A DNA stretch of 64,000 nucleotides from Nonomuraea angiospora (GCF_014873145.1 NZ_JADBEK010000001.1:7750001-7814000), one strand, 5' to 3'. Shown: positions 40,955 through 51,782, counted from the first letter of the stretch. The notes: generated from the sequence alone by a model not told the origin. Numbers and translations: made by a program.

Positions 40955-41037
40955 GGTTGCGCCTTTCGCTTGAGGACGTCGTACGGAGCCTCTGCCCGAA
41001 GCGTGGCAAAACCACGGCAAAGATCCTCAAGGCCGAG

Positions 41038-41074
41038 TGGTCCAAGGGCCTGCGGAGGCCGGGACATATGCCCC
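41038..41074. promoter_or_regulatory. DosR-like palindromes between USP and Rv1733c-like genes
   Basis: GGTCCAAGGGCC at 41039-41050 and GGGACATATGCCCC at 41061-41074; the latter is a near-perfect palindrome matching 11 of 14 DosR core positions. Centres are about 23 bp apart. The downstream one ends 52 bp before the Rv1733c-like start. Confidence 0.5.
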
Positions 41075-41126
41075 TGTTGTGAACCGGTGTCGCCGCCGCA
41101 GGGTGAGAGGGAGGGGGAGGTGCATG

Positions 41127-41732
41127 ATGAGGCTCGCGCGTCAGTGGGTGATGCTTCGCGTGCGCCGGTACTGGCTGGGGCGCAATCCGCTGCGTCGTCG
41201 CTCCGATCGGCTGGAAGCGGCAGGTGCGGCCGTCATGCTGGTTCTGCTGCTGCTGAGCGTCTGGTCTGCCGTCGTCGTGGGGCGGTTGATCTATGAGAAG
41301 GGTCTGCAGGCCGAGCGAGCCGGTCCGGGCATCCGCCAATCGGTGACGGCGACCCTGGTGCGGGACGCGCCGTACGCCGTTCCGGCGGGGGAGGGCGACA
41401 ATGGCCTGGTGTTGACTCCGGCGCGATGGAAAGCCCCGTCCGGGGTGCAGAAGACGGGCCAGGTGGCCGTCCCCGCGGGCACCAGAGCGGGTACGGCCGT
41501 GAAGGTGTGGATCGACGGTCGCGGCGAGCTGACCAGGCCTGCGAGGAGCCACGCGGAAACACTGACGAGCGCCGCGGCCACGGCCTTCCTGGTCGTCGCG
41601 GGATCAGCGGTCACGCTGATGTCGGCGTTCCGGATCTTCAGATGGTTGCTCGACAGAGGCCGGTACGCGGCGTGGGATGCCTCCTGGGCGGAGGCGTGCG
41701 CGCGGTGGCACCGCCGCAAACCTGACGGGTAG
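41127..41732 (+). CDS. Rv1733c-like two-helix membrane protein
   Basis: 201-aa membrane protein resembling M. tuberculosis Rv1733c, a DosR-regulon member. Shared features: basic N-terminus with RNPLRRRSDRLEAA, a first helix (AAVMLVLLLLSVWSAVVVG), an extracytoplasmic domain with VLTPARWKAPSGVQKTGQVAVPAGTRAGTAVKVWID (read across about 100-135), and a second helix (AAATAFLVVAGSAVTLMSAF). Function is unknown in the family. ATG at 41127 is favoured over the adjacent 41124 by GGAGGT spacing. Confidence 0.88.
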   Translation: MRLARQWVMLRVRRYWLGRNPLRRRSDRLEAAGAAVMLVLLLLSVWSAVVVGRLIYEKGLQAERAGPGIRQSVTATLVRDAPYAVPAGEGDNGLVLTPARWKAPSGVQKTGQVAVPAGTRAGTAVKVWIDGRGELTRPARSHAETLTSAAATAFLVVAGSAVTLMSAFRIFRWLLDRGRYAAWDASWAEACARWHRRKPDG

Positions 41733-41908
41733 CCCCTTTCATCTCACACAGCGAGAGTGGAAGATCAGGGTTTGTCCGCCACGGTGATCACGGCCAGCGG
41801 GCCCTTGGCGTACTGGACCAGCCCTGATGCCCAGATCGGCGGGTGCCTTACCATCCCTGAGGCGCTCCCGGCCGACCCCGGGCTTGGGCCGCGCGTGCCA
41901 GGTAGACC

Positions 41909-43219
41909 TCAACCCACGTAGTACGTCATCTCCACCCCCGACACCGTGCGCCGCACCGCCTCGAAGCCCGTCAGGTCGACGTGGTCGCCCAAGGCATCGC
42001 GCACAGCCTCGCTCAGGTGGACGCGGCCCGGCGTGCCGAGGTCCTGGGCCATCTTGGAGGCGAGGTTGACCGGGGCCCCGGCGACGTCCCAGCCACCGCT
42101 GGGGGTGCGGCCGGCGAGCACCGGCCCGGCGGCCACCCCGATCCGGCCCACGATCTCCCGCTCGGCGAGCCCCGTGCGCATCCCCAGCGCGAAGCGCACG
42201 GCCGGGGCAGGCTCCTCGAACAGGTAGATGCCCAGCGGCCCGGCGACCTTGATCTCGACGGCTCCCTGGGGCGGCAGGAGGCTCAGGCCCACGTCGCGCA
42301 TCGCGGCCGACAGCGACAGCCCTCTCAGCAGTTCCACCTCCGGTGTGTCGGTCGGGGCGGCGCTCCGCTCGACCAGGACGACGGTGCGCTCGCGCAGGTG
42401 CTCGGCGGCGAGCCGCCCGGCCAGGTCGGCGTCGCCGGGGCGGGCGTCGAGCAGCAGCAGGTCGGCATAGAAGGCGCCGGAGTAGGGGATGGGGTAATGC
42501 TCCTGGCCGGTGACCCCCGACTTGCCGGGCCACCCCACGGCCGCCCACGCCTCGTCCAGTCCGGGAATGTCGAGGCGGGGACCGTCGAGCACCTGGTAGA
42601 CGGGCCCGACCAGGCCGCCGACGCCGTCCTTGGGCCGCAGCGCGAAGGGATGCCCGTGAGGCAGCCGGTCCACCACAGACTGCGTCACCGCGATCTCCCC
42701 GCCCTCGGTGTCGTTCTCGGCGAACTCCTCGACCGCGTCGGCCTCCGCCCCGTACAGCCCGCCTGACAGCTCGTAGTAGGAGCCGAGGTGCGCCCCGATC
42801 CCGATGCGGACCTCGCAGTGGCGCCGGATCTCGTCCTGCGCCGTCAGCAGGGCTGACAGTAGCGTGGACGCCTCCACCGTCTCCGGATGGAACAGTTGCG
42901 CGTTGTCGGCCGCCCACACCCCCACCGCGCGCCCGCCGGCGGCCCTGGCGCAGGCGTGCAGGATCCGCTTCGGCCGGTCGATGAGCGCCAACACCTCCAG
43001 CAGCCCGAGCCGCTGGCTGAGCCGGGTGAGCCCTGCCGAGTCGGACATCACGGAGTATCCGCGCGTCTCGTGGCGGCTCAGCAGGCGGCGCGCCTCACCG
43101 TCGGTGCGGTCGGAGGCGCGCCACTGCTCGACGAGGAACAGCGGCAGGCCGGCGGCGACGTCGCGCCGGGTGTCGAAGCCGCCCGGGGTGAGCGGGCCGG
43201 CGGGTGGTTCGTAAGCCAC
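41909..43219 (-). CDS. double cyclase-homology-domain protein
   Basis: 436-aa protein that appears to contain two class III cyclase homology domains. The first (about 50-215) has SDSAGLTRLSQRLGLLEVL, ADNAQLF, RIGIGAHLG and GEIAVTQSVVDRL. The second (about 245-436) has YADLLLLDARPG, VEIKVAGPLGIYLFEEP, RIGVAAGPVLAG and GAPVNLASKMAQDLG. The transition-state motif N-x3-R reads N-L-A-S-K in the second domain, and a full set of metal Asp residues is not obvious, so catalysis is uncertain; a sensory or nucleotide-binding role is possible. GTG at 43219 lies four bases from a 9-bp inverted repeat. Confidence 0.75.
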   Translation of the reverse strand: MAYEPPAGPLTPGGFDTRRDVAAGLPLFLVEQWRASDRTDGEARRLLSRHETRGYSVMSDSAGLTRLSQRLGLLEVLALIDRPKRILHACARAAGGRAVGVWAADNAQLFHPETVEASTLLSALLTAQDEIRRHCEVRIGIGAHLGSYYELSGGLYGAEADAVEEFAENDTEGGEIAVTQSVVDRLPHGHPFALRPKDGVGGLVGPVYQVLDGPRLDIPGLDEAWAAVGWPGKSGVTGQEHYPIPYSGAFYADLLLLDARPGDADLAGRLAAEHLRERTVVLVERSAAPTDTPEVELLRGLSLSAAMRDVGLSLLPPQGAVEIKVAGPLGIYLFEEPAPAVRFALGMRTGLAEREIVGRIGVAAGPVLAGRTPSGGWDVAGAPVNLASKMAQDLGTPGRVHLSEAVRDALGDHVDLTGFEAVRRTVSGVEMTYYVG

Positions 43220-43222
43220 CCC

Positions 43223-43247
43223 ATCACTTTACCTTACTTAAAGTGAT
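43223..43247. promoter_or_regulatory. 9-bp perfect inverted repeat (operator) at cyclase-like start
   Basis: ATCACTTTA (43223-43231), 7-base spacer, TAAAGTGAT (43239-43247). It occupies the ribosome-binding/-10 region only three bases from the GTG start of the cyclase-like gene, an ideal place for a repressor. The A/T content contrasts with the surroundings. The cognate regulator is not apparent nearby. Confidence 0.8.
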
Positions 43248-43312
43248 CGTCTGCATGCGTTCGGTGATGTAGCTATGGCCGCCAGCCGGACCCAGCGCGT
43301 CACGTCCACTAG

Positions 43313-43348
43313 AGGTCGTTAGTCCTCCAAGAGAAGGACTTTCGTCCC
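43313..43348. promoter_or_regulatory. DosR-like box pair upstream of cyclase-like gene
   Basis: AGGACTTTCGTCCC (43335-43348) matches 12 of 14 DosR core positions; AGGTCGTTAGTCCT (43313-43326) matches 10 of 14 and starts exactly 22 bp away. They lie about 95-130 bp upstream of the leftward cyclase-like gene. Confidence 0.6.
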
Positions 43349-43571
43349 TAGCAGGACGAATCGGATGGCGGGAGTTTGGTTGAAGGCCTGTGAGACGAGC
43401 GAGGGAGCCCAACCTGAGAGTCCTCTACGGAGGAGCGACGGAAGGGCTGAGAGGCCGGAAGCCGAAAGGCCGACCGGCGACCCCTAGCCACCTGATCCGG
43501 ACCATACCGGCGAAGGGAGAGCGCCTCACGGGTCTTCGCCATGTGCTGCACGCTCTGTTCCCCGAACGCGT

Positions 43572-44435
43572 TCAGCCGGCTCGGACACGTGGCCGTACGA
43601 CGGCGACCGGGCAGGAGGCGTAGTGCAGGACACCATGGCTGACCGAGCCGAGCATGGCTGAGCGGATCACCCCCCGGCCCCGCGAGCCCACGACGACCAG
43701 GTCGGCACGAGCGGAAGTCTCGCACAGCGCCGCGATGGGATTCCCGCGGAAGACCGACTCGGTCACCTCTACGCGGGGATACCGCTTCGCCCATGGCGAC
43801 AGAACGTCATGAACATGCTTCTGCCGTGCTTGGGCGATGAATTCGAGATCGGGCGGGAAGCTCGCGACCACCCTGCTCGACGGCAGATCCCAAGCATGTA
43901 CGACCCACAGCCGGGCCCCGCGGGCCTGCGCCTCCTCGAAGGCGTAATCGATGGCCGGGTGCACGGCGTCCTCGGGGTCCAGACCGGCCACGATCTCGCC
44001 CTGCACCACGCTGGGTGTGCCGCGGATCACGACCACTGCCCCCGGCGCGTGCCCGGCAAGGCCCAGCCCCACCGAGCCCATCAGGAGCCCGGCGAACCCG
44101 CCCAGGCCGCGGCTGCCCACCACGATGGCCGCGCCCTCGCCGGCCTGCGCGCGCAACATCTCGGTGGTGTCCCCGTAGAGCAGTTCGGTGCTCACGTGGA
44201 GGTGGTCGTGGGACTCGGCCGCCAGAGCGGCGGCCTCTGCCAGCAACCGCTCGCCGTCCTTGCGTACCGGGTCGCCGGACGAGCGCTCATATGCCTGCCC
44301 GCCGTAGACCAGCGGCTCCTCGACATGGATGATCCGCAAGTCGCAGCCGCGTCGAGCGGCGTCGTCCGCTGCCCACAGCACCGCGGCCAGCGCTCCCCGG
44401 GAACCGTCCACCCCTACGATGATCGGCTCGGACAT
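43572..44435 (-). CDS. universal stress protein, tandem domains
   Basis: 287-aa protein with two UspA domains and intact ATP loops GSRGLGGFAGLLMGSVG and GSRGRGVIRSAMLGSVS; start MSEPIIVGVDGSRGA. ATG at 44435 has GGAAGG upstream and lies four bases after the DUF2267 stop, so the two form an operon. The C-terminus HGVLHYASCPVAVVRPR is typical. Confidence 0.95.
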   Translation of the reverse strand: MSEPIIVGVDGSRGALAAVLWAADDAARRGCDLRIIHVEEPLVYGGQAYERSSGDPVRKDGERLLAEAAALAAESHDHLHVSTELLYGDTTEMLRAQAGEGAAIVVGSRGLGGFAGLLMGSVGLGLAGHAPGAVVVIRGTPSVVQGEIVAGLDPEDAVHPAIDYAFEEAQARGARLWVVHAWDLPSSRVVASFPPDLEFIAQARQKHVHDVLSPWAKRYPRVEVTESVFRGNPIAALCETSARADLVVVGSRGRGVIRSAMLGSVSHGVLHYASCPVAVVRPRVRAG

Positions 44436-44439
44436 GCGA

Positions 44440-44883
44440 TCAGCCTTCCCCGGCCGTCCCGGTGGGCTGCAACACGGTACGTACGTCCCGAGGGAGCCGG
44501 TCGAGCACATGCATAACCGACGGCTCCGAGAGCTCCCCGCACAGGAATTCCGTGACAGTGGCGGCGAAGTGGGGCACATCCCTGAGCGCGACGCGGGCTG
44601 AGCGTGCGAAGTACTCGATGAACTGCTCCCGGCCCCTGCGAATCGGTACGCGACTGGGATCCCAGCCGGCGTAGTACACCCCCCGGAGCAGATCCGGCAG
44701 TTGCGCGGCCAGGTGAGCCGCGCTGTCCACGGTCAAACCGTCCCTGACCGCGTGCAGCCAGGCCCTCAACACCCGCTGGGCGAAGTCCCGGTCCTCGGTG
44801 CCGATCGCGTCAGCCAGGTCGGCCAGCCATCGGTTGGTGGTCTGGACGGTGTGCTCGATGCTCTGTACTCGTGTGTGCGGCAT
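44440..44883 (-). CDS. DUF2267 protein
   Basis: 147-aa DUF2267-family helical protein (IEHTVQTTNRWLADLADAIG; AQRVLRAWLHAVRDGLTVDSAAHLAAQLPDLLRGVYYAGW across about 30-75; the FAATVTEFLCGEL segment later). The function is unknown; DUF2267 genes often sit with Usp and CBS genes. ATG at 44883 has GGGAGGG four bases upstream. Probably co-transcribed with the downstream Usp gene. Confidence 0.85.
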   Translation of the reverse strand: MPHTRVQSIEHTVQTTNRWLADLADAIGTEDRDFAQRVLRAWLHAVRDGLTVDSAAHLAAQLPDLLRGVYYAGWDPSRVPIRRGREQFIEYFARSARVALRDVPHFAATVTEFLCGELSEPSVMHVLDRLPRDVRTVLQPTGTAGEG

Positions 44884-44920
44884 TGTTCCCTCCCTGTGCA
44901 TGCCCGCCGCCACAGAACCG

Positions 44921-45056
44921 TCAGGTCCGGGCAAGCAGATCGTCGGGCAACGGTGTCGGTGACCAGCACCCGATGGATCCCGGCACGGTTGGGACGCCCC
45001 GCCGCTGCCTCCACGAACAAGCCGACGATCTCCGGCGCCGGGCTGACCGCGGAGTA
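44921..45056 (-). pseudogene. possible remnant of a PRPP-synthetase/phosphoribosyltransferase-like gene
   Basis: One minus-strand frame reads PAPEIVGLFVEAA and then AGIHRVLVTDTVA, resembling the GV-x-R-V-V-V-T-D-T stretch near the C-terminus of ribose-phosphate pyrophosphokinases. There is no start, stop or rest of the gene. The likeness is short, so this is only a hint of decay between the Hrp1-like and DUF2267 genes. Confidence 0.25.
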
Positions 45057-45069
45057 TCAGGCCGGCGTG

Positions 45070-45504
45070 TCAGTCGAGGGCGTAAACGCGATGAACGAAC
45101 TCGGCAAGCTTGTTGTCGGGCAGCTCTTTCGCGAGATCGGCCTCGCTGATGATGCCGGCAAGGCGGTGCCTTTCGACCACGGGCAGGCGCTTGACGTGGT
45201 TCTGCTCCATCTTGAACAGCGCCTCCTCGAGGCTGGCATCGGCGTCCACCCACACCAGCCCACGAGCCAGCTCCCCGGCGGTGGTCTGGTCGATGTCCCC
45301 GCCGTGGGCGCAGCACTGGACCACGATGTCCCGGTCGGTGACGATGCCCTTGAGCCGGTCGTCATCCCCGCAGATGGGTAGCGCGCCGACGCCGAGATCG
45401 CACATCATCTGCGAGGCGACGCGCAGGCTCTCGTGTTCGCCGATGCACTGGACCCCCTCGTGCATCACGTCCCGGGCTTTCACCCCGGTTTCGCCTATAT
45501 CCAT
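45070..45504 (-). CDS. Hrp1-like CBS-pair protein
   Basis: 144-aa stand-alone CBS pair strongly like M. tuberculosis Rv2626c (Hrp1), a hypoxic-response protein: ARDVMHEGVQCIGEHESL, VGALPICGDDDRLKGIVTDRDIV split over about 40-65, TAGELARGLVWVDADASL and KRLPVVERHRLAGIISEADLA. It lacks the C-terminal secretion-associated tail. ATG at 45504 has GGGGAGG six bases upstream. CBS pairs sense adenosine nucleotides; the Hrp1 ligand is not settled. Confidence 0.93.
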   Translation of the reverse strand: MDIGETGVKARDVMHEGVQCIGEHESLRVASQMMCDLGVGALPICGDDDRLKGIVTDRDIVVQCCAHGGDIDQTTAGELARGLVWVDADASLEEALFKMEQNHVKRLPVVERHRLAGIISEADLAKELPDNKLAEFVHRVYALD

Positions 45505-45624
45505 CGCTCGCCTCCCCAACAGGGTATGAAGCCCTCTCACCTGCACCTACCCGTGCTGGTCCGAGCATGGGCAGGCGTGCCGCCGGAAGATGTAAAAATC
45601 GTTCGACGAAGTCTTCCGGGTGCC

Positions 45625-45816
45625 TCACGCGTTCACGTGCTCGACCCTCGCATCGGGCCCCGGGAACACCAGGGTGTCGTGCTCCGAGTCGAACCAGTGC
45701 ACCATGTAGGGCGGCGAGCCGTCCGTGTGCTCCACCTCGGTGATGACGCCGATCCGGCGCGGATCACTTTCGTGACGGCCCTCGATGACCAGCTTGTCTC
45801 CAACGACAGCCTTCAT
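45625..45816 (-). CDS. DUF1918 protein
   Basis: 63-aa DUF1918 protein: MKAVVGDKLVIEGRH, RIGVITEVEHTDGSPPYMVHW and PGPDARVEHV, the small SH3-like barrel found in actinobacteria. ATG at 45816 (or 45819) follows GGAGGT. The function is unknown. Unusually short intergenic regions place it beside the kinase pair and the Hrp1-like gene. Confidence 0.88.
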   Translation of the reverse strand: MKAVVGDKLVIEGRHESDPRRIGVITEVEHTDGSPPYMVHWFDSEHDTLVFPGPDARVEHVNA

Positions 45817-45921
45817 CATGCACCTCCGTTGGTCCTCTCCCCTCAAGGGACGCTCTTCCCCCATTCGGCCTGCCGATTCAGGAGACAGGACCCGAGCGCG
45901 GGGCGACCAGGGCTGAGCGGA

Positions 45922-47100
45922 TCAGGCGACCGCCTCGGGGACTTCCACCGACAGCAGGAACAGGCCGTCGTGGGCGGTGGTGAGCCACGTGCCGGAGGCG
46001 GCGCGGGTCCGCTCGGCCAGCCCGGAGAGCCCTGTGCCGGGTGGGGTGCGGGTCAGGTCGGCTGCTCCGGTGAACCTGGACGCCGAAGGGGGCTGGACGC
46101 CGTCGTTGACGATCTCCAGCCGTACCGTGCCCTGGTGACGGGTGAGGGTGATGGTGCAGGTGCGGGCCTCGCTGTGACGGAGCAGGTTGGTGGTGCCTTC
46201 GCGGATCGCCCAGGCCAGGGCGTTCCGGGCGGGGCCGGACAGGGGTGGCAGGTCGGCCACGTCCAGGCGGGTGTCGACGCCGGCGGCGCCGAGCAGGGCT
46301 GCGGCGCCGTCGATCTCGGTGCGCAGCGATACGGAGTGCTCGTCGCGGGTGATCGCGCGTACGTCCCGCAGCGCGTCCCTGGCGACGCCGGTCAGGCTGT
46401 CGATCTCGGCGCGGGCGGCGGCGGTGTCTTTCGCGAGCAGGCGGAGGGCCAGGTCGCCTTTGAGGGAGATGGCCGACAGGCTCTGGCCGAGCAGGTCGTG
46501 CAGGTCGCGGGAGACGCGGATGCGTTCCTCGCCGACGGCGGTGGCGGCCAGCTCGGTGCGGGCGGCCTCCAGCTCGTTCAGCAGCCGGACCAGGCGGGCG
46601 CCGCCGACCAGCGTGCCGGCGTACAGGACGATGACGAAGAGAGCGTACGCCCCCAGGAGGAGGGCCTGGGGGACGGTGGGGGCGCCGTCGCGCAGCATGG
46701 CGATCACCTCCTTCACCGGGTTGTGCAGGAGCTGCGCGATCGCCGCGAACACCATCAGCCGGCCGCGTAGCAGCATCACGATCGAGGCGAGGGCGAAGGC
46801 GGTGAAGGCCTGCCAGTTCGAGCCGAACCACCACAGGGGGACGTTGGCGAGGATGGCGAGCGCCACCAGGGTCCAGGGCCAGCCCGCCGGTCGTTCGCCC
46901 CTGGAGACGGCCAGGACGTGTCGCAGGCTCAGGCAGAGGATCAGGACGAAGGCGACGGTGGCGGCGACCGGGTTGCCGGGTGGGCCGTCCATGCCGAGGG
47001 TCGTGTAGACGGGGACCTGCACGGCCAGCAGGACGTGCAGGGCGATCAGCGGCCAGAGGGGGTGGCGCATGACCCACCGCGGCGCGATCGGCGGGGTCAT
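45922..47100 (-). CDS. sensor histidine kinase, NarL/DesK type
   Basis: 392-aa kinase: five or six membrane helices in residues 10-175, then a HisKA_3 dimerisation helix with phospho-acceptor His in VSRDLHDLLGQSLSAIS, and a HATPase with NLLRHSEARTCTITL (N box) and GTGLSGLAERT (G box). It should phosphorylate a NarL-family response regulator, but none is adjacent. The start overlaps the stop of the upstream kinase-like gene (ATGA), so the two membrane proteins are coupled and may form a heteromer. Confidence 0.93.
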   Translation of the reverse strand: MTPPIAPRWVMRHPLWPLIALHVLLAVQVPVYTTLGMDGPPGNPVAATVAFVLILCLSLRHVLAVSRGERPAGWPWTLVALAILANVPLWWFGSNWQAFTAFALASIVMLLRGRLMVFAAIAQLLHNPVKEVIAMLRDGAPTVPQALLLGAYALFVIVLYAGTLVGGARLVRLLNELEAARTELAATAVGEERIRVSRDLHDLLGQSLSAISLKGDLALRLLAKDTAAARAEIDSLTGVARDALRDVRAITRDEHSVSLRTEIDGAAALLGAAGVDTRLDVADLPPLSGPARNALAWAIREGTTNLLRHSEARTCTITLTRHQGTVRLEIVNDGVQPPSASRFTGAADLTRTPPGTGLSGLAERTRAASGTWLTTAHDGLFLLSVEVPEAVA

Positions 47101-48143
47101 GGGTGGGCCTCGGACGCGTGGATGTGGGGCCGCACGTCAATGGTTTCGGTGGTGTCGTCGGCGCGCACCTCCAGGCGTACTCCGCTGGTCAGGACGGTTG
47201 CCGTGATCGTGCAGGCGCTCACTCCGTCGGTGCGCAGCAGGCGGGTGACCGTCGCGCGCAGGGCCGCCCGGAGCTGCGGTGCGATCGTGTCGGGGATGCC
47301 CGTGCGGGGCAGCTGCAGGCGGGTCTCGATGCCGGCCGCCGAGAGCAGGGTGGCGGCCGTGTCGAGCTCGGCCCGGAGGGACGGCCGGCGGTAGCCGCGT
47401 ACCCGCTGCCTGGCCTCGGCGAGCGTACGCCGCGAATCGTCGGCGAGCCCGGACAGCTCCGCCTCCAGCTCGGCCCGCTTGTCGAGCGAGGTCGTCAGCA
47501 GGTCCGCGGCGCGTGCGCCGCGGGCCGCGAGGGACTCCAGGGCGGTGCCGAGCGTACGGCGGAGGTCGTCGTCGATGCGGCGCCGCTCCTGCGCGACAGC
47601 CCGCTGGGCGAGCACCTCCCTGGCCGACTGCAGGCGCACGAGTACGGCGGAGAGCCAGACGAGCAGGAGTACGGCCCCGCTGGCGCAGAGCACCGAGAGG
47701 GTGAGCCACGGCGCGGCGTTCCACGGCAGGCCCAGCAGCAGGGAGGCGGGTGCCGCCGCGATCATCAGAGACAGGTACGCGACGAAGGACCACGGGCCGG
47801 GAAGGACCAGGACGGCCGACACGGCGAGGCTCGCGTAGGCGCGGGGCCACATGTTCCCGGCCAGTGGAGTGGCGGCGAGGATGATGACGGCCATCGCCGC
47901 GAATGTCCAGCGGCCGGCCGGGGGACGGGTGGCGCGTGCCGCGTACCAGACGTGGCGCAGGTGCAGGGGCAGGTACACCGCGGTCGCCGCGAGGCTCCAC
48001 AGCCCGGTGCGGGCGTCGTTGTCCAGGTAGCTGAACGCCAGCGCGACCTGCGGCAAGGGCAGCAGGCCGCTGCAGGCGACCGCGCCGGCCGGAGCCAGCC
48101 GGACGACGCGGTCGGACCGCCAGAATTCCACCAGCGGAACCAC
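47097..48143 (-). CDS. histidine-kinase-like protein lacking the phospho-acceptor His
   Basis: 348-aa paralogue with about five membrane helices (residues 15-165) and a HisKA_3-like helix in which the acceptor position is Arg: ERRRIDDDLRRTLGTALESL where kinases have DLHDTLG. The HATPase region (about 260-340) keeps a weak fold but lacks an evident G box and ends early. It is thus likely a pseudokinase, possibly a partner of the kinase at 45922. GTG at 48143 (or 48131) follows a GGGGGG tract; upstream sequence in the same frame is remnant DNA of another gene. Confidence 0.8.
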   Translation of the reverse strand: MVPLVEFWRSDRVVRLAPAGAVACSGLLPLPQVALAFSYLDNDARTGLWSLAATAVYLPLHLRHVWYAARATRPPAGRWTFAAMAVIILAATPLAGNMWPRAYASLAVSAVLVLPGPWSFVAYLSLMIAAAPASLLLGLPWNAAPWLTLSVLCASGAVLLLVWLSAVLVRLQSAREVLAQRAVAQERRRIDDDLRRTLGTALESLAARGARAADLLTTSLDKRAELEAELSGLADDSRRTLAEARQRVRGYRRPSLRAELDTAATLLSAAGIETRLQLPRTGIPDTIAPQLRAALRATVTRLLRTDGVSACTITATVLTSGVRLEVRADDTTETIDVRPHIHASEAHP

Positions 48144-48252
48144 CCCCCGTCCACGCGCCCTGGCAGACCAGGGTAGGTGACCTGGCCGATCGGCGACCAC
48201 CAGCGGCGGCCTGGCCGGGGAGAGCGGGAGGGGTGCAGCGCGTCGACAAGCC

Positions 48253-48366
48253 GCGGAATGGAGCAGGCCGTTCCGCAGGATGCGGCTGCCGAAGGTCAGG
48301 ACGTCCCCGCCGACGCGTGACCTGAGCTCGTTGACCTGCACCTCCGCGCCGGTGCGCCGGACGATG
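48253..48366 (-). pseudogene. remnant of a RibD-type dihydrofolate reductase family gene
   Basis: A minus-strand frame reads VQVNELRSRVGGDVLTFGS then RILRNGLLHSA, resembling the conserved V-x-x-L-K-x(2)-P-G-G-D-(I/L)-x-(V/T)-x-G-S-x-x-L-x-x-x-L-L stretch of RibD C-terminal-domain proteins. Neither the catalytic N-terminus nor the end is present, and it is squeezed between the SRPBCC stop and the pseudokinase start. An intact family member exists at 63103-63687. Confidence 0.5.
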
Positions 48367-48367
48367 C

Positions 48368-48862
48368 CTACGAGCCTGCCCCGTCGGCGTCGATCACGCG
48401 GCCGAGGTTGTCGAGCTCGTTGGCGCGGCCGGCGGCCAGCCGCTGGGTCCACTCCTCGTCGTGCATCGCGTCCGCCGTCATCGTGACGCGGACCCCGCCC
48501 TCGACGGTCTCGAGCTCGACCACGGTGAGGAAGTCGTACGGGTCCACGCCGGGGATGAAGTCGGCGAGCGAGGTGTAGGAGAGCCTGGCCGGCTCCGACA
48601 CCTCGACGAACTTCTTGCGGGATTCGGTGCTCAGCGGCATCCCGTGGCTCTCCATGAACGCGATCTGCTCCGGCGCCGTGGCGGTCATCGTGTAGACGAG
48701 GTCGCCGCCGGGCCGCAGGTCGAGCTTGCCGACCTCGATGGTGAAGCCGTCCGGCGACCACCAGGAGGCGATGCCCTCGGGGGTGGTCCACAGCTTCCAG
48801 ACGTGCTCGCGGGTGGTCGGGTAGGTACGCGTGATCCGCACGCTCTCGTTGGCCAGTGTCAT
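48368..48862 (-). CDS. SRPBCC/AHSA1 family protein
   Basis: 164-aa START-like protein: ITRTYPTTREHVWKLWTTPEGIASWWSPDG (about 9-38), DLRPGGDLVYTMTA, PARLSYTSLADF and EGGVRVTMTADAMHDEEW match the activator-of-Hsp90-homologue-1 domain. The ligand is unknown. ATG at 48862 has AGGGAG seven bases upstream. It runs in the same direction as the pseudokinase and kinase genes, after a 224-bp gap holding the RibD-like remnant. Confidence 0.92.
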   Translation of the reverse strand: MTLANESVRITRTYPTTREHVWKLWTTPEGIASWWSPDGFTIEVGKLDLRPGGDLVYTMTATAPEQIAFMESHGMPLSTESRKKFVEVSEPARLSYTSLADFIPGVDPYDFLTVVELETVEGGVRVTMTADAMHDEEWTQRLAAGRANELDNLGRVIDADGAGS

Positions 48863-49024
48863 GGTTTGCTCCCTATCAAGTGGGTGAGGAACCCCAACCT
48901 TGCACCCCCGGCGGCCAGGACAAACAGATGCAGATGTCACTTAGCGCCCCGTGTATTTCGCGTGGACGAGCAGCCCGCTCAGGCGGCGGGGTCGGGGCTG
49001 CGCCTGTAAGAGGGGCTCGAGTAC

Positions 49025-49060
49025 CTGCCGTCCGGCCTTGCCGGTCGGGACCTTCGTCCC
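49025..49060. promoter_or_regulatory. DosR-like box upstream of P-type ATPase
   Basis: GGGACCTTCGTCCC at 49047-49060 matches 12 of 14 DosR core positions; a much weaker partner (CTGCCGTCCGGCCT) starts 22 bp upstream. The box ends 82 bp before the ATPase start. Confidence 0.6.
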
Positions 49061-49142
49061 TGGGCTCCGGGTTCGTTTCCTGCGAAAACAGGTAGGCGAG
49101 ACGATACGACGCCTTGGCCGGCCGCGGATCAAGGAGGAGGAC

Positions 49143-51689
<2,547 letters not shown>

Positions 51690-51711
51690 TCGACCTCTCG
51701 CGGCGGTGGCG

Positions 51712-51747
51712 GGGGCTTTCGGCCCTGGCCGGACTGACTTCCGGCCC
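51712..51747. promoter_or_regulatory. tandem DosR-like boxes upstream of USP
   Basis: GGGGCTTTCGGCCC (51712-51725) and CTGACTTCCGGCCC (51734-51747), both in the same orientation and starting exactly 22 bp apart. They end 35 bp before the universal stress protein start at 51783, overlapping the likely -35 region. Confidence 0.6.
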
Positions 51748-51782
51748 TGCAATCGCAGACCGGCAGCGGGTCCGATGGAGGT

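Larger units (their letters stand above)
43220..43571. other. intergenic region with operator and DosR-like boxes
   Basis: 352 bp between the cyclase-like gene and a universal stress gene, both minus strand. It holds the inverted repeat at 43223-43247, DosR-like boxes at 43313-43348 and no credible gene. Frames open on both strands here are short and Arg-rich. Confidence 0.6.

Noticed and set aside
41765..41854. 29-codon minus-strand frame ending GPLAVITVADKP
   Set aside because: Could be a remnant C-terminus of an enzyme, but too short to assign and no ribosome-binding site.
43390..43623. Plus-strand frame in the cyclase-USP gap
   Set aside because: Arg/Gly/Pro-rich, partly antisense to the Usp gene, no domain or ribosome-binding site.
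45845..45862. GGGACGCTCTTCCC-like sequence upstream of the DUF1918 gene
   Set aside because: The central part does not fit the island's box and there is no 22-bp partner.
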